Origin: Atopobium sp. UBA6362
GTDB taxonomy: Bacteria; Actinomycetota; Coriobacteriia; Coriobacteriales; Atopobiaceae
Length of the DNA: 11,607 nucleotides
NCBI GenBank assembly: GCA_002440065.1
Contig: DJRK01000107.1
Location: 1,640-13,246, forward strand
Reading direction: 5' to 3'
In this document: positions 5,442 through 11,607 of the stretch, one piece after another
Layout of the letters: each line of letters starts with the position of its first letter
Numbering within the stretch: the stretch's first letter is position 1
Translations under genes and position numbers: made by a program
The notes under the pieces: generated by a model
What the model saw: only the letters and a program-made list of their open reading frames with translations
The model's database searches: none
What the model was told of the DNA's origin: nothing

Positions 5442-6971
5442 TTGGCAGACCGCAGAAACCAAAGGCCCCAAAGCCGGCAAACCGGCCGGCACGCCTATAC
5501 GGAGCGCGCTTCCCGTCCATCACCCGACGCCTCGGGCAGCAACTCCCCCAACGCCCCCTCGCGCGCAGACGGCGTCCAGTCATACACGCGCAAGCGCCAG
5601 AACCGCACTCGCAAGCGCGTGGTCCGCGGCGTGTTCATCGGCCTTCTTTGCGTGCTTCTCGCCGCGGGCGGCGCCGTCGCCATGTACATGGGCGACATCA
5701 ACAGCCGCCTCACGAGCGGCCTCGACAAGCAGACCCGCGAGCTCCTCTCCGACAGCGTCCAGCTGGACAACCCGTTCTACATGCTCCTCATGGGCGTGGA
5801 CAAAAGCGAGGACCGCGTGAACTCCGCCGAATACGGCGCCGACGAGTCGAACTACCGCGCCGACTCCATCATCCTCGCGCGCATCGACCCCAAGGGCCAG
5901 CAGGTCACGCTCGTCTCGCTGCACCGCGACACCCTGACCGACATGTCCGACGTGGGCGCCGGCACGCAGAAGCTGAACGCCGCCTACTCCCTGGGCGGGC
6001 CTTCCTACATGATCAAGTGCGTCGAGAAGCTCTGCGGCGTCGACATCTCGCACTACGCCGAGGTCGACTTCGAGCAGTTCGCGGGCATCGTCGACACCAT
6101 CGGCGGCATTAGCGTCGACCTGCCCATCGACGTGAAGGACGACTACTCCGGCGCCGACCTCGATGCCGGCGAGCAGACCCTGAACGGCGAGCAGGCCCTC
6201 GCTCTCGCCAGAGCTCGCCACGCCTACGACAACTACGGAGACGGCGACGTCTTCCGCGCGGCCAATCAACGCATGGTCATCGCCGCCATCGTGAAGAAGG
6301 TCCTCACGCTCGACCTCGGCAGCATGACGACCGCCATCTCGCAGCTCGCCTCCGGCGTCACGACCGACGTCAACGTCTCCGACATCCTGAGCCTCGCCGT
6401 GCAGTTCAAGGACCTCGACGTCGAGAACAACGTGTACTCCGGCATGGAACCCACGGGCGGCGAGCTCATCAACGGCACCTGGTACGAGAAGCTCGACGAG
6501 TCCGCATGGAAGACGATGATGGACCGCGTGAGGGCCGGCCAGTCGCCCTACTCCGACGCCTCCCAGGATCAGACGAACGGCCTCGTGGGATCCCTCGCCG
6601 GCGACACGTCCGGCACGACGATCAGCAGCGACTCGAGCTCCGGCGATGCGCAGAGCTCCTCGAGCAGCAGCGATTCCAGCGAGGCGTCCGAGTACAGCGG
6701 CAGCGCCATCGTGGTCAACACCACCGGCGTCGGCGGCCTGGGTGGGCAGAAATCCGACAAGCTCACCGCCGCGGGCTTCAGCTCCGAGGCCACCACGGGA
6801 ACCACCAAGAAGACCTCGAGTTACGTCGTCTACAACGGCGACGCCGCCAAGGCCAAGGCGGTGGGCGCGGCCAAGACCCTCGGCATCTCCACGAGCAACG
6901 TCGAGGCGAATGACGGCACCTGGTCCACTGCCTACGACGTCCTCGTGGTCATCGGGACCGACCAGGAGTAA
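5442..6971 (+). CDS. LytR-CpsA-Psr (LCP) family glycopolymer transferase with C-terminal LytR_C domain
   Basis: A 509-residue type II membrane protein. Residues 1-60 are a basic, Ser/Pro-rich cytoplasmic tail, 61-83 a single transmembrane helix, and about 111-285 the LCP catalytic domain. Hallmarks are LLMGVD (115-120), the YRADSI motif with R139 and D141, SLHRDT with R162 and D163, and LARARHAY followed by FRAANQR (255-277). A Ser-rich linker (389-419) leads to a LytR_C domain (about 420-507). LCP enzymes move lipid-linked wall glycopolymers (teichoic acid-like, capsule or arabinogalactan type) onto peptidoglycan outside the membrane; which polymer is used here is unknown. It is the first gene of an operon with the serine hydrolase 2 nt downstream. 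Start is TTG with an AGAAAGGG site. Confidence 0.93.
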   Translation: MADRRNQRPQSRQTGRHAYTERASRPSPDASGSNSPNAPSRADGVQSYTRKRQNRTRKRVVRGVFIGLLCVLLAAGGAVAMYMGDINSRLTSGLDKQTRELLSDSVQLDNPFYMLLMGVDKSEDRVNSAEYGADESNYRADSIILARIDPKGQQVTLVSLHRDTLTDMSDVGAGTQKLNAAYSLGGPSYMIKCVEKLCGVDISHYAEVDFEQFAGIVDTIGGISVDLPIDVKDDYSGADLDAGEQTLNGEQALALARARHAYDNYGDGDVFRAANQRMVIAAIVKKVLTLDLGSMTTAISQLASGVTTDVNVSDILSLAVQFKDLDVENNVYSGMEPTGGELINGTWYEKLDESAWKTMMDRVRAGQSPYSDASQDQTNGLVGSLAGDTSGTTISSDSSSGDAQSSSSSSDSSEASEYSGSAIVVNTTGVGGLGGQKSDKLTAAGFSSEATTGTTKKTSSYVVYNGDAAKAKAVGAAKTLGISTSNVEANDGTWSTAYDVLVVIGTDQE

Positions 6972-6973
6972 CC

Positions 6974-7966
6974 GTGCGAGAGAACGTCGTTTCTCACGAA
7001 TACGGAATCACGAACAAGCACTTTGCGGCCGTGGCCGTGAGCTCGCTCCTCCTTGGGGCCGCGCTCACGGCCGCTGTTCGTATGAGCGGCGCGCTCGACG
7101 TACCCGAGCAGATGCTCGAATTCGACCTCGCAGGCACGACGGGGCGCGAGGTGTCGGCCAGCGTAGACGCGCTCAGCTCCGTCGCCTCGCCTATCGGCCG
7201 GGTCGAGATGGCCGAGGCCGCCATACGGCCGCTTGTGGCGCCCTACGGGGCCGATGCGGCCGTGAGCTGCGAGTTCCTGGACAGTGGACGAGGGTTCGAC
7301 GTCAACGGCAGCGAAACGTTCCAATCCGCCTCGATGATCAAGCTCGCCGTGCTCGCCGAATACCTTGACGAGACCGCGGACGGGCGCCTCTCCCCCACCG
7401 ATACCTACACGCTCGCCGCAGAAGACGTGGTGGGCGGCTCGGGCACCATGCAGGACGACCCCATAGGCACGGTCTATGCCCTTGACCAGGTCGCTAGCCG
7501 CATGATTTCCGTGAGCGACAACGTGGGGACGAACGCGCTCATCGAGCGCATGGGCATCGAGTCCATCGACAGCGAAGCCACCGAGCTCGGGCTTGGGCAG
7601 ACCCGCCTTGCCCATAAGCTCATGATCGATGCCAACGACGGCCAGCTCAACGTCACGAGCGCGAACGACTGCGCTGCGCTCCTGGCGCGCATCGCAAGGC
7701 ACGAAGCCGCAAACGAGGAGCGTAGCCTCACCGCCGAGGACTGGTTGCTTGCCCAGGAGGACGCCGAGGGACTCGCCCAAGGCCTACCCGCCGGTGTCCC
7801 CTTTGGGCACAAGACGGGCACCGTCGACGACATCCGGCACGATGGCGGCATCGTCTACGCCGAGGACCCCTACGTCATCGTCGTCATGACCCGCAACATG
7901 GACTACGACGCCGCGAACGCCCTCATGGCCCAGATCTCCTCCGCAGCCTATGCCGCCCTGAAGTAG
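6974..7966 (+). CDS. Membrane-anchored class A beta-lactamase-like serine hydrolase
   Basis: 330 residues. A short cytoplasmic head is followed by a hydrophobic anchor (about 17-35), then a spacer and a beta-lactamase/transpeptidase-like domain (about 80-328). The three active-site motifs are present: S120-x-x-K123 in SASMIK, S181-D182-N183, and K280-T281-G282. The omega-loop ExxLN motif, whose Glu deacylates true class A beta-lactamases, is not visible where expected (after ATELGLGQTRLAHKL). This argues for a peptidoglycan-acting or inactive relative rather than a resistance enzyme. Start is GTG, with a GGAG site (6964-6967) inside the end of the LCP gene, so translation is coupled. Co-expression with an LCP protein supports a cell-envelope role. 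The substrate cannot be stated. Confidence 0.85.
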   Translation: MRENVVSHEYGITNKHFAAVAVSSLLLGAALTAAVRMSGALDVPEQMLEFDLAGTTGREVSASVDALSSVASPIGRVEMAEAAIRPLVAPYGADAAVSCEFLDSGRGFDVNGSETFQSASMIKLAVLAEYLDETADGRLSPTDTYTLAAEDVVGGSGTMQDDPIGTVYALDQVASRMISVSDNVGTNALIERMGIESIDSEATELGLGQTRLAHKLMIDANDGQLNVTSANDCAALLARIARHEAANEERSLTAEDWLLAQEDAEGLAQGLPAGVPFGHKTGTVDDIRHDGGIVYAEDPYVIVVMTRNMDYDAANALMAQISSAAYAALK

Positions 7967-8275
7967 GCCGCTTCCCACCGCGCCATCTTCCTCGAGGCCT
8001 CCGAGGCGACCTTACGGGCGCACAAGGACGGCGACTCGTCCCGCGACAGGCGTTTCTTCGATAGCTAGCTGCGCACGATGCTGCCCTTCAAGCAAGCCTG
8101 GTTCCAAAAGAAGAACAACGTCGATTGCCTGCAAGTCAACGGCCTCTCGCCCCTCGAGGTAGGCGAACGTGTCAAGCAATGGTGCGACGCCCAGCTCCAG
8201 CCTCCCCCACCCAGGAGCGCGCTCGATCTAAAACAAGAATCTCCAGTCTTGCGTGCTTTATTCAATTACTTATAG
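7967..8275 (+). pseudogene. Remnant of an unrecognised gene, possibly the C-terminus of a small P-loop kinase
   Basis: Immediately after the serine-hydrolase stop, and in the same frame, the sequence reads AIFLEASEATLRAH, then RDRRFFDS, a TAG at 8066-8068, then LRTMLPFKQAWFQKKNNVDC and LQVNGLSPLEVGERVKQWCD. This is protein-like in composition and helix pattern, unlike intergenic DNA. A hydrophobic strand ending in EAS, an Arg-rich lid-like part, a second strand and a closing GLSPxEVxxRVxxW helix recall the last third of NMP or shikimate-type kinases, but I do not recognise the family. A Gln codon (CAG) would need one change to give the TAG. No start or ribosome site is seen. The end is not certain; the tail after about 8200 looks non-homologous. 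Confidence 0.5.
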
Positions 8276-8529
8276 AGTCAGCAAGATGCCTCAACTGGGC
8301 AAACGCACCACAAGCTCCAAGAAGACCGTCCATTCGCACTCCTTCAGAGCCCAATCAACGCTCCAAACCCCAGTCCGACCACGCAAAATCGAAAAAGTTT
8401 GTCCGAAAACCCTCCCAGACCGCCATAACGCCCCAAACCCGTCACCCTAACGTGCAAAACTCCCCCATCCAGAAGCGTCCCCAGCCCGGGCCCGCCGCTT
8501 GCGGAACCACGTTCGGTATAGCGCGCTTC
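8276..8529. other. Intergenic stretch, G-poor on the plus strand, no gene seen
   Basis: About 250 bases between the remnant and the end of ychF. Unlike its surroundings it is rich in C and A and poor in G on the plus strand, with repeated short phrases such as CCAAACCC, CCAATCAACG and ACGCCCCAAACCCG. Neither strand has a convincing coding frame or ribosome site. No ychF terminator with a T-run is visible in it. Confidence 0.5.
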
Positions 8530-9606
8530 CTACACGTTGAAGCGGAAGTGCATGATGTCGCCGTCCTGGACGACGTAGTCCTTACCCTCCATGCGCAGCT
8601 TACCAGCGTTCTTGCAGCCGTTCTCGCCGCCGAGCTCGATGTAGTCCTCGTAGCTCGCGACCTCGGCCTTGATGAAGCCGCGCTCGAAGTCGGAGTGGAT
8701 CACGCCGGCGGCCTCGGGAGCCTTCGCGCCGATGCGCACGGTCCACGCCTTGACCTCCATCTCGCCCGCGGTGAAATAGCTCTGCAGGCCCAGCAGGTGG
8801 TAGGCAGCCTGCGCGAGCGTCTCCAGACCCGACTTCTCAAGCCCCAGGTCGGACAGGTACTCCGCGGCTTCCTCGTCGTCGAGCTCGGAAAGCTCCGCCT
8901 CGACCTTCGCGCAGATGGGGATGGGAGTCACGCCGTCGATAGGCTCAAAGGTGTCGCCCAGCTGGTCCTCGTCGACGTTCGCCACGAGCAGGATCGGCTT
9001 CAGCGTGAGCAAGAAGAGCTGTTTGGCCGCGGCGCGCTCGTCGTCGGTCATCTCCATCGTCGCGGCGCGCTTGCCCTCGTTCAGCCAGTCAACGAGGCGC
9101 TTGGCCACATTGAGCTTGACCTGCAGCTCCTTGTCGCGCTTCGCGTCCTTCTCGAGCTTGGGCAGCTGCTTCTCGAGCGTGCCCAGGTCGGCGAGGATGA
9201 GCTCGGTCATGATCGTGTCGGCATCGCCCGCCGGGTCCACGAACTCGCCCGTGCGCCCCACCTCGCGCATGACGTTGGGGTCCTTGAAGTAGCGCACGAC
9301 CTCGCAGATGGCGTCGGTCTCGCGAATGTTGGCCAGGAACTGGTTTCCCAGGCCCTCGCCCTCGTTGGCGCCCTTCACGAGGCCGGCGATGTCGACGAAC
9401 TCAACGGTCGCGGGCACGATACGGCCCGGGTGCACGATGTCGGCAAGTTTCTGGAGGCGCTCATCGGGCACGTCCACGATGCCCACGTTGGGGTCGATGG
9501 TCGCGAAGGGGTAGTTCGCGGCGAGGCCGCCCTTCTTGGTGAGCGCGGTAAAAAGCGTCGACTTGCCCACGTTGGGCAGGCCCACGATGCCGATGGAAAG
9601 CGACAC
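8530..9606 (-). CDS. ychF: Redox- or ribosome-associated ATPase YchF (Obg family)
   Basis: A complete 358-residue YchF, the near-universal P-loop protein that prefers ATP over GTP, binds ribosomes and has been linked to oxidative-stress response and translation. Motifs are LPNVGKST (10-17, Walker A), VDIAGLVKGANEGEGLGNQF (71-90, G3 and following), NVDE (210-213) in place of the GTPase NKxD, which explains the ATP preference, a helical insert at about 130-185, and a C-terminal TGS domain (about 276-358) with KAWTVRIGAKAPEAAGVIHS. Start is GTG; AGAGGAG lies just upstream and overlaps the stop region of the ferredoxin gene. The gap of 12 nt implies one transcript with that gene. Confidence 0.97.
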   Translation of the reverse strand: MSLSIGIVGLPNVGKSTLFTALTKKGGLAANYPFATIDPNVGIVDVPDERLQKLADIVHPGRIVPATVEFVDIAGLVKGANEGEGLGNQFLANIRETDAICEVVRYFKDPNVMREVGRTGEFVDPAGDADTIMTELILADLGTLEKQLPKLEKDAKRDKELQVKLNVAKRLVDWLNEGKRAATMEMTDDERAAAKQLFLLTLKPILLVANVDEDQLGDTFEPIDGVTPIPICAKVEAELSELDDEEAAEYLSDLGLEKSGLETLAQAAYHLLGLQSYFTAGEMEVKAWTVRIGAKAPEAAGVIHSDFERGFIKAEVASYEDYIELGGENGCKNAGKLRMEGKDYVVQDGDIMHFRFNV

Positions 9607-9618
9607 GTTCTTCTCCTC

Positions 9619-10914
9619 TTACTTGTGAGCCTCGTCCTCGCCCGACATGCCCTCCAGAGCATCGGCGACTCGGCTCAGCTGCTTCTTTCCTTCTTCAATA
9701 TACTTCTGCGCCTGGACCTTGGCCTCGGCCTTCTTGCGCGCGAGCTCCTCGGCGGCCTTGTCGGGCACGACGAGCTCCGAGACGTCCATGGGCTCCATCG
9801 TCAGGGCGCCGTCCTCGCACACGACCGCGCACGCGCCACAGCTCACGCAATAGGAGCTCTGGATCGTCACATGGCCGTTCACGTCGAGGTCGAGCGCGCG
9901 CGTGGTGCAGACCTTCGCGCAGTCGCCGCACATCGTGCACTTGCTCGCGTCGCACACGGGGACCTCGAGCTTCACGTACTTGGCGAGCCCCTCGTCGTGC
10001 TGCAGGGCGCCCATCATGAGCTTGCGGCCCTGCGTGAGCATGCGCTGGCGGTTGTTGGAGGTCTTGGCGCCCACGGCGTTCTCGAGGTCGCGCTGCAGCT
10101 GATCGAGGCGGTTCGCGTGGTCGGAGATCTTCTTGGCCACGGCCTGGGCGCCCGCGAGCGCGGGGTTCGAGCGGGTCAAGAGACGCTCGGCGGAGTGGAT
10201 GGCGCTGCTCATGAACTGGCTGCGCTTGTACTCGCGCGTGAGCTCGTGGTCCATGGCCGCCTCGTCCACCTCGAGCCCCATGGAGGCCTGCGCCCACTCC
10301 TCGGCGGTGCCGATGGCGTCGCAGTAGGTCTCCTCGCCCGTCGTGGTCTTGCAGCGGTCGCAGATGCCCACGGGCAGGTAGACGCTGATGTTGTCGTAGT
10401 CCGCCATGAGCGAGAACCACAGGTCGCGGTTGATGGAGCCCACGCAGCCGAGCACGACCTCGTTGTCCTTGGGGAGGCGCTTGAGCGCGCGCGTGCAGGT
10501 GACGTAGCACTGCTCGTAGGCGCTCGCCTTGCGGGCGATCATGTCGTAGACCTGGCGGGGCATGTGGCGACGCGTGCCGATGGTCTCGGTGGGACACACG
10601 GCGGCGCACAGCCCGCACTTGCGGCAGTCGTCGCCGATAAGGACCGACTGCTTGTGAATCTCTATCGAGTGCGTCGGGCACACGTCGAGGCAGCGCGAGC
10701 AGACCTTGGGGTTCTCGGAAGCGGTGCGCAGGCAGCGGTTGGAGTTGGCGTAGGGCTTCTCCTTGTAATCCGCCGGGTTGAACACCTTGCGCTGGCTCGG
10801 GTCGGCCGAGAGCGAGTCGGCGATGTCGCCCAAGGGGTTGGACAGTGCCTGCCAGTCCGCCTGGATGTCGATCAAGTCGTCAAGAAAATCTCTCTTCTGG
10901 GCCACGGGCACCAC
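9619..10914 (-). CDS. Polyferredoxin-like 4Fe-4S protein (four cluster motifs)
   Basis: 431 residues with no signal peptide or membrane helix, so probably cytoplasmic electron transfer. Two ferredoxin pairs flank a middle domain. The N-terminal pair is C61, C72, C75, C79-P, then CxxCxxCxxxCP at 97-107. The C-terminal pair is C326, C329, C332, C336 and C356, C359, C362, C366. The middle (about 130-200) has VVLGCVGSINRDLW, then ICDRCKTTTGEETYC, like the CLGS/CxxC sulfur-rich part of some anaerobe ferredoxin-fusion proteins. Residues 205-310 are helical and charged. The Lys/Glu/Ala-rich tail (385-418) looks coiled coil. The redox partner is unknown. The start is uncertain among three GTG codons (residues 1, 2 and 4); AGGGG upstream fits the second or third better. 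Co-transcribed with ychF. Confidence 0.85.
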   Translation of the reverse strand: MVPVAQKRDFLDDLIDIQADWQALSNPLGDIADSLSADPSQRKVFNPADYKEKPYANSNRCLRTASENPKVCSRCLDVCPTHSIEIHKQSVLIGDDCRKCGLCAAVCPTETIGTRRHMPRQVYDMIARKASAYEQCYVTCTRALKRLPKDNEVVLGCVGSINRDLWFSLMADYDNISVYLPVGICDRCKTTTGEETYCDAIGTAEEWAQASMGLEVDEAAMDHELTREYKRSQFMSSAIHSAERLLTRSNPALAGAQAVAKKISDHANRLDQLQRDLENAVGAKTSNNRQRMLTQGRKLMMGALQHDEGLAKYVKLEVPVCDASKCTMCGDCAKVCTTRALDLDVNGHVTIQSSYCVSCGACAVVCEDGALTMEPMDVSELVVPDKAAEELARKKAEAKVQAQKYIEEGKKQLSRVADALEGMSGEDEAHK

Positions 10915-10943
10915 TCCCCTCTTAGCCTATGGTCAAGGTTTCT

Positions 10944-10949
10944 ATTGTA
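10944..10949 (-). promoter_or_regulatory. Possible -10 box for the ferredoxin-ychF operon
   Basis: The minus strand reads TACAAT, 5 of 6 matches, 30 bases before the first GTG at 10914. No good -35 box is seen at 16-18 bases. The hexamer is identical to the one proposed for the HD gene. Confidence 0.4.
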
Positions 10950-10984
10950 CGCCCTCCGCTATGGCGGACCGGGACCAAATGAGA

Positions 10985-11070
10985 AGGGGCTCCCCCGGGG
11001 CGCCTCGCAGCGAGTTTCTGAGCGCGAAGAGCGCAAAGCACTTGCTGCATGGCGTCGCGGGGGAGCCCCT
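10985..11070 (-). terminator. Long rod-like hairpin downstream of groEL
   Basis: AGGGGCTCCCCCG (10985-10997) pairs perfectly over 13 bp with CGGGGGAGCCCCT (11058-11070). Inside, 11001-11011 pairs with 11044-11054 with two mismatches, extended by GAGT/ACTT, and a GCGC-GAAGA-GCGC tip lies in the middle. The whole makes a rod of about 86 nt. It begins 25 bases after the groEL stop, so a terminator or 3'-end stabiliser is likely, but the minus strand continues TCTCATTTGG without a clean T-run. Confidence 0.5.
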
Positions 11071-11095
11071 ATCAGCGCTTAGTTACGCCTTGGGC

Positions 11096-11607
11096 CTAGT
11101 ACATACCGCCCTGCTGGCCGCCCTGGGCAGCCGCGGCGGAGATGGCCTCCTCGATGGTGGTGTTCTTGGGCTCATCGGAGACGGTGGCCTCGGTGATGAG
11201 GATGAGGCCGGCGATGGAGGCGGCGTTCTGCAGGGTCACGCGGGCAACCTTGACCGGGTCGAGCACGCCCATCTCGATCATGTCGCCGTACTTGCCGGTA
11301 GCGGAGTCGAGACCCTGGCCGGCGGGCATGGACTTGATCTTCTCGGCCACGACGGAGCCCTCGTAGCCGGCGTTGTCGGCGATCTTCTTCACAGGGGCGG
11401 CAAGGGCCTTGCGGATGATGTCGACGCCGATCTTCTCGTCGGCATCAGCGGTCTCGACGCCGTCGAGGGCCTTGGAGGCAGCGAGGAACGCGACGCCGCC
11501 GCCGGCGACGATGCCCTCCTCCACGGCCGCACGGGTCGCCTGCAGGGCGTCCTCGATGCGGTGCTTGATCTCCTTGAGCTCAGACTCGGTAGCAGCGCCG
11601 ACCTTGA
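11096..11607 (-). CDS. groEL: Chaperonin GroEL (HSP60), C-terminal 170 residues, partial at window end
   Basis: The last third of GroEL, the ATP-driven folding chaperonin of the cytoplasm. Recognisable are the ATRAAVEEGIVAGGGVAFLA segment (about 11466-11527) of the equatorial domain, KALAAPVKKIADNAGYEGSV, then YGDMIEMGVLDPVKVARVTL and NAASIAGLILITEATV. The tail ends in GGQQGGMY, a short version of the usual Gly-Met tail. The frame runs off the window's right edge, so the start and the other two-thirds are outside. Nothing abnormal is seen. It is convergent with nothing here; the next gene on the same strand is the ferredoxin, separated by the rod-like hairpin and its own promoter-like site. 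Confidence 0.98.
   Translation of the reverse strand, partial: KVGAATESELKEIKHRIEDALQATRAAVEEGIVAGGGVAFLAASKALDGVETADADEKIGVDIIRKALAAPVKKIADNAGYEGSVVAEKIKSMPAGQGLDSATGKYGDMIEMGVLDPVKVARVTLQNAASIAGLILITEATVSDEPKNTTIEEAISAAAAQGGQQGGMY

Noticed and set aside
5580..6269. A 229-codon minus-strand frame inside the LCP gene.
   Set aside because: Shadow of the LCP coding region; Val/Asp/Ala/His-rich with no motif.
6932..7780. A 282-codon minus-strand frame opposite the serine hydrolase.
   Set aside because: The plus strand carries intact SxxK, SDN and KTG motifs in order; the minus frame has none.
8238..8255. Hairpin CAAGA/TCTTG with nearby T or A runs as a terminator for the LCP operon or ychF.
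   Set aside because: Only 5 bp with an 8-base loop and wrong distance to either gene; too weak to support.
8125..11082. A 985-codon open frame on the plus strand.
   Set aside because: It is antisense to both ychF and the ferredoxin gene, whose motifs are unmistakable. Its Leu/Val/Asp/Gly/His-rich composition is the usual mirror of GC-rich codons; no domain and no ribosome site.

Overview
The window is GC-rich and codes densely, with many GTG and TTG starts. It carries a sortase-anchored surface protein end, an LCP cell-wall protein, guaA, groEL, ychF and a four-cluster ferredoxin. This mix suggests a Gram-positive actinobacterium, most likely an anaerobic gut member of the Coriobacteriia (Collinsella or Olsenella type). 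That placement is inference from gene content and style; there is no rRNA here to prove it.

Layout. Bases 2-313 are the C-terminus of an LPxTG surface protein, closed by a strong terminator. After a doubtful small membrane ORF comes an HD-domain phosphohydrolase (880-1422). Bases 1447-3446 form a decayed accessory patch. It begins with the 3' ends of hcp (minus) and a YeiH/UPF0324 transporter gene (plus), joined head to head with both 5' parts missing. Two GC-rich palindromes follow, then a small Abi-like protein with a HEPN-type RNxxxH motif (minus). Divergent from it is a DUF3800 gene (plus) that carries an in-frame stop and is preceded by a compact leader RNA with its own promoter and terminator.

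From 3585 the content is mostly core. guaA (minus) is divergent from a two-gene envelope operon (plus), an LCP glycopolymer ligase followed 2 nt later by a membrane-anchored class A beta-lactamase-like serine hydrolase. Next is a gene remnant with an internal stop and a G-poor intergenic stretch. Then, on the minus strand, a 4Fe-4S protein and ychF form a tight pair. The window ends with a rod-like hairpin and the 3' end of groEL (minus).

The most interesting part is 2065-3446. There, divergent promoters about 15 bp apart would drive a HEPN-motif protein one way and a structured RNA plus DUF3800 gene the other way. It looks like a small defence-type module in decay. The clearest structural event is the hcp/yeiH deletion scar at about 1731-1745.
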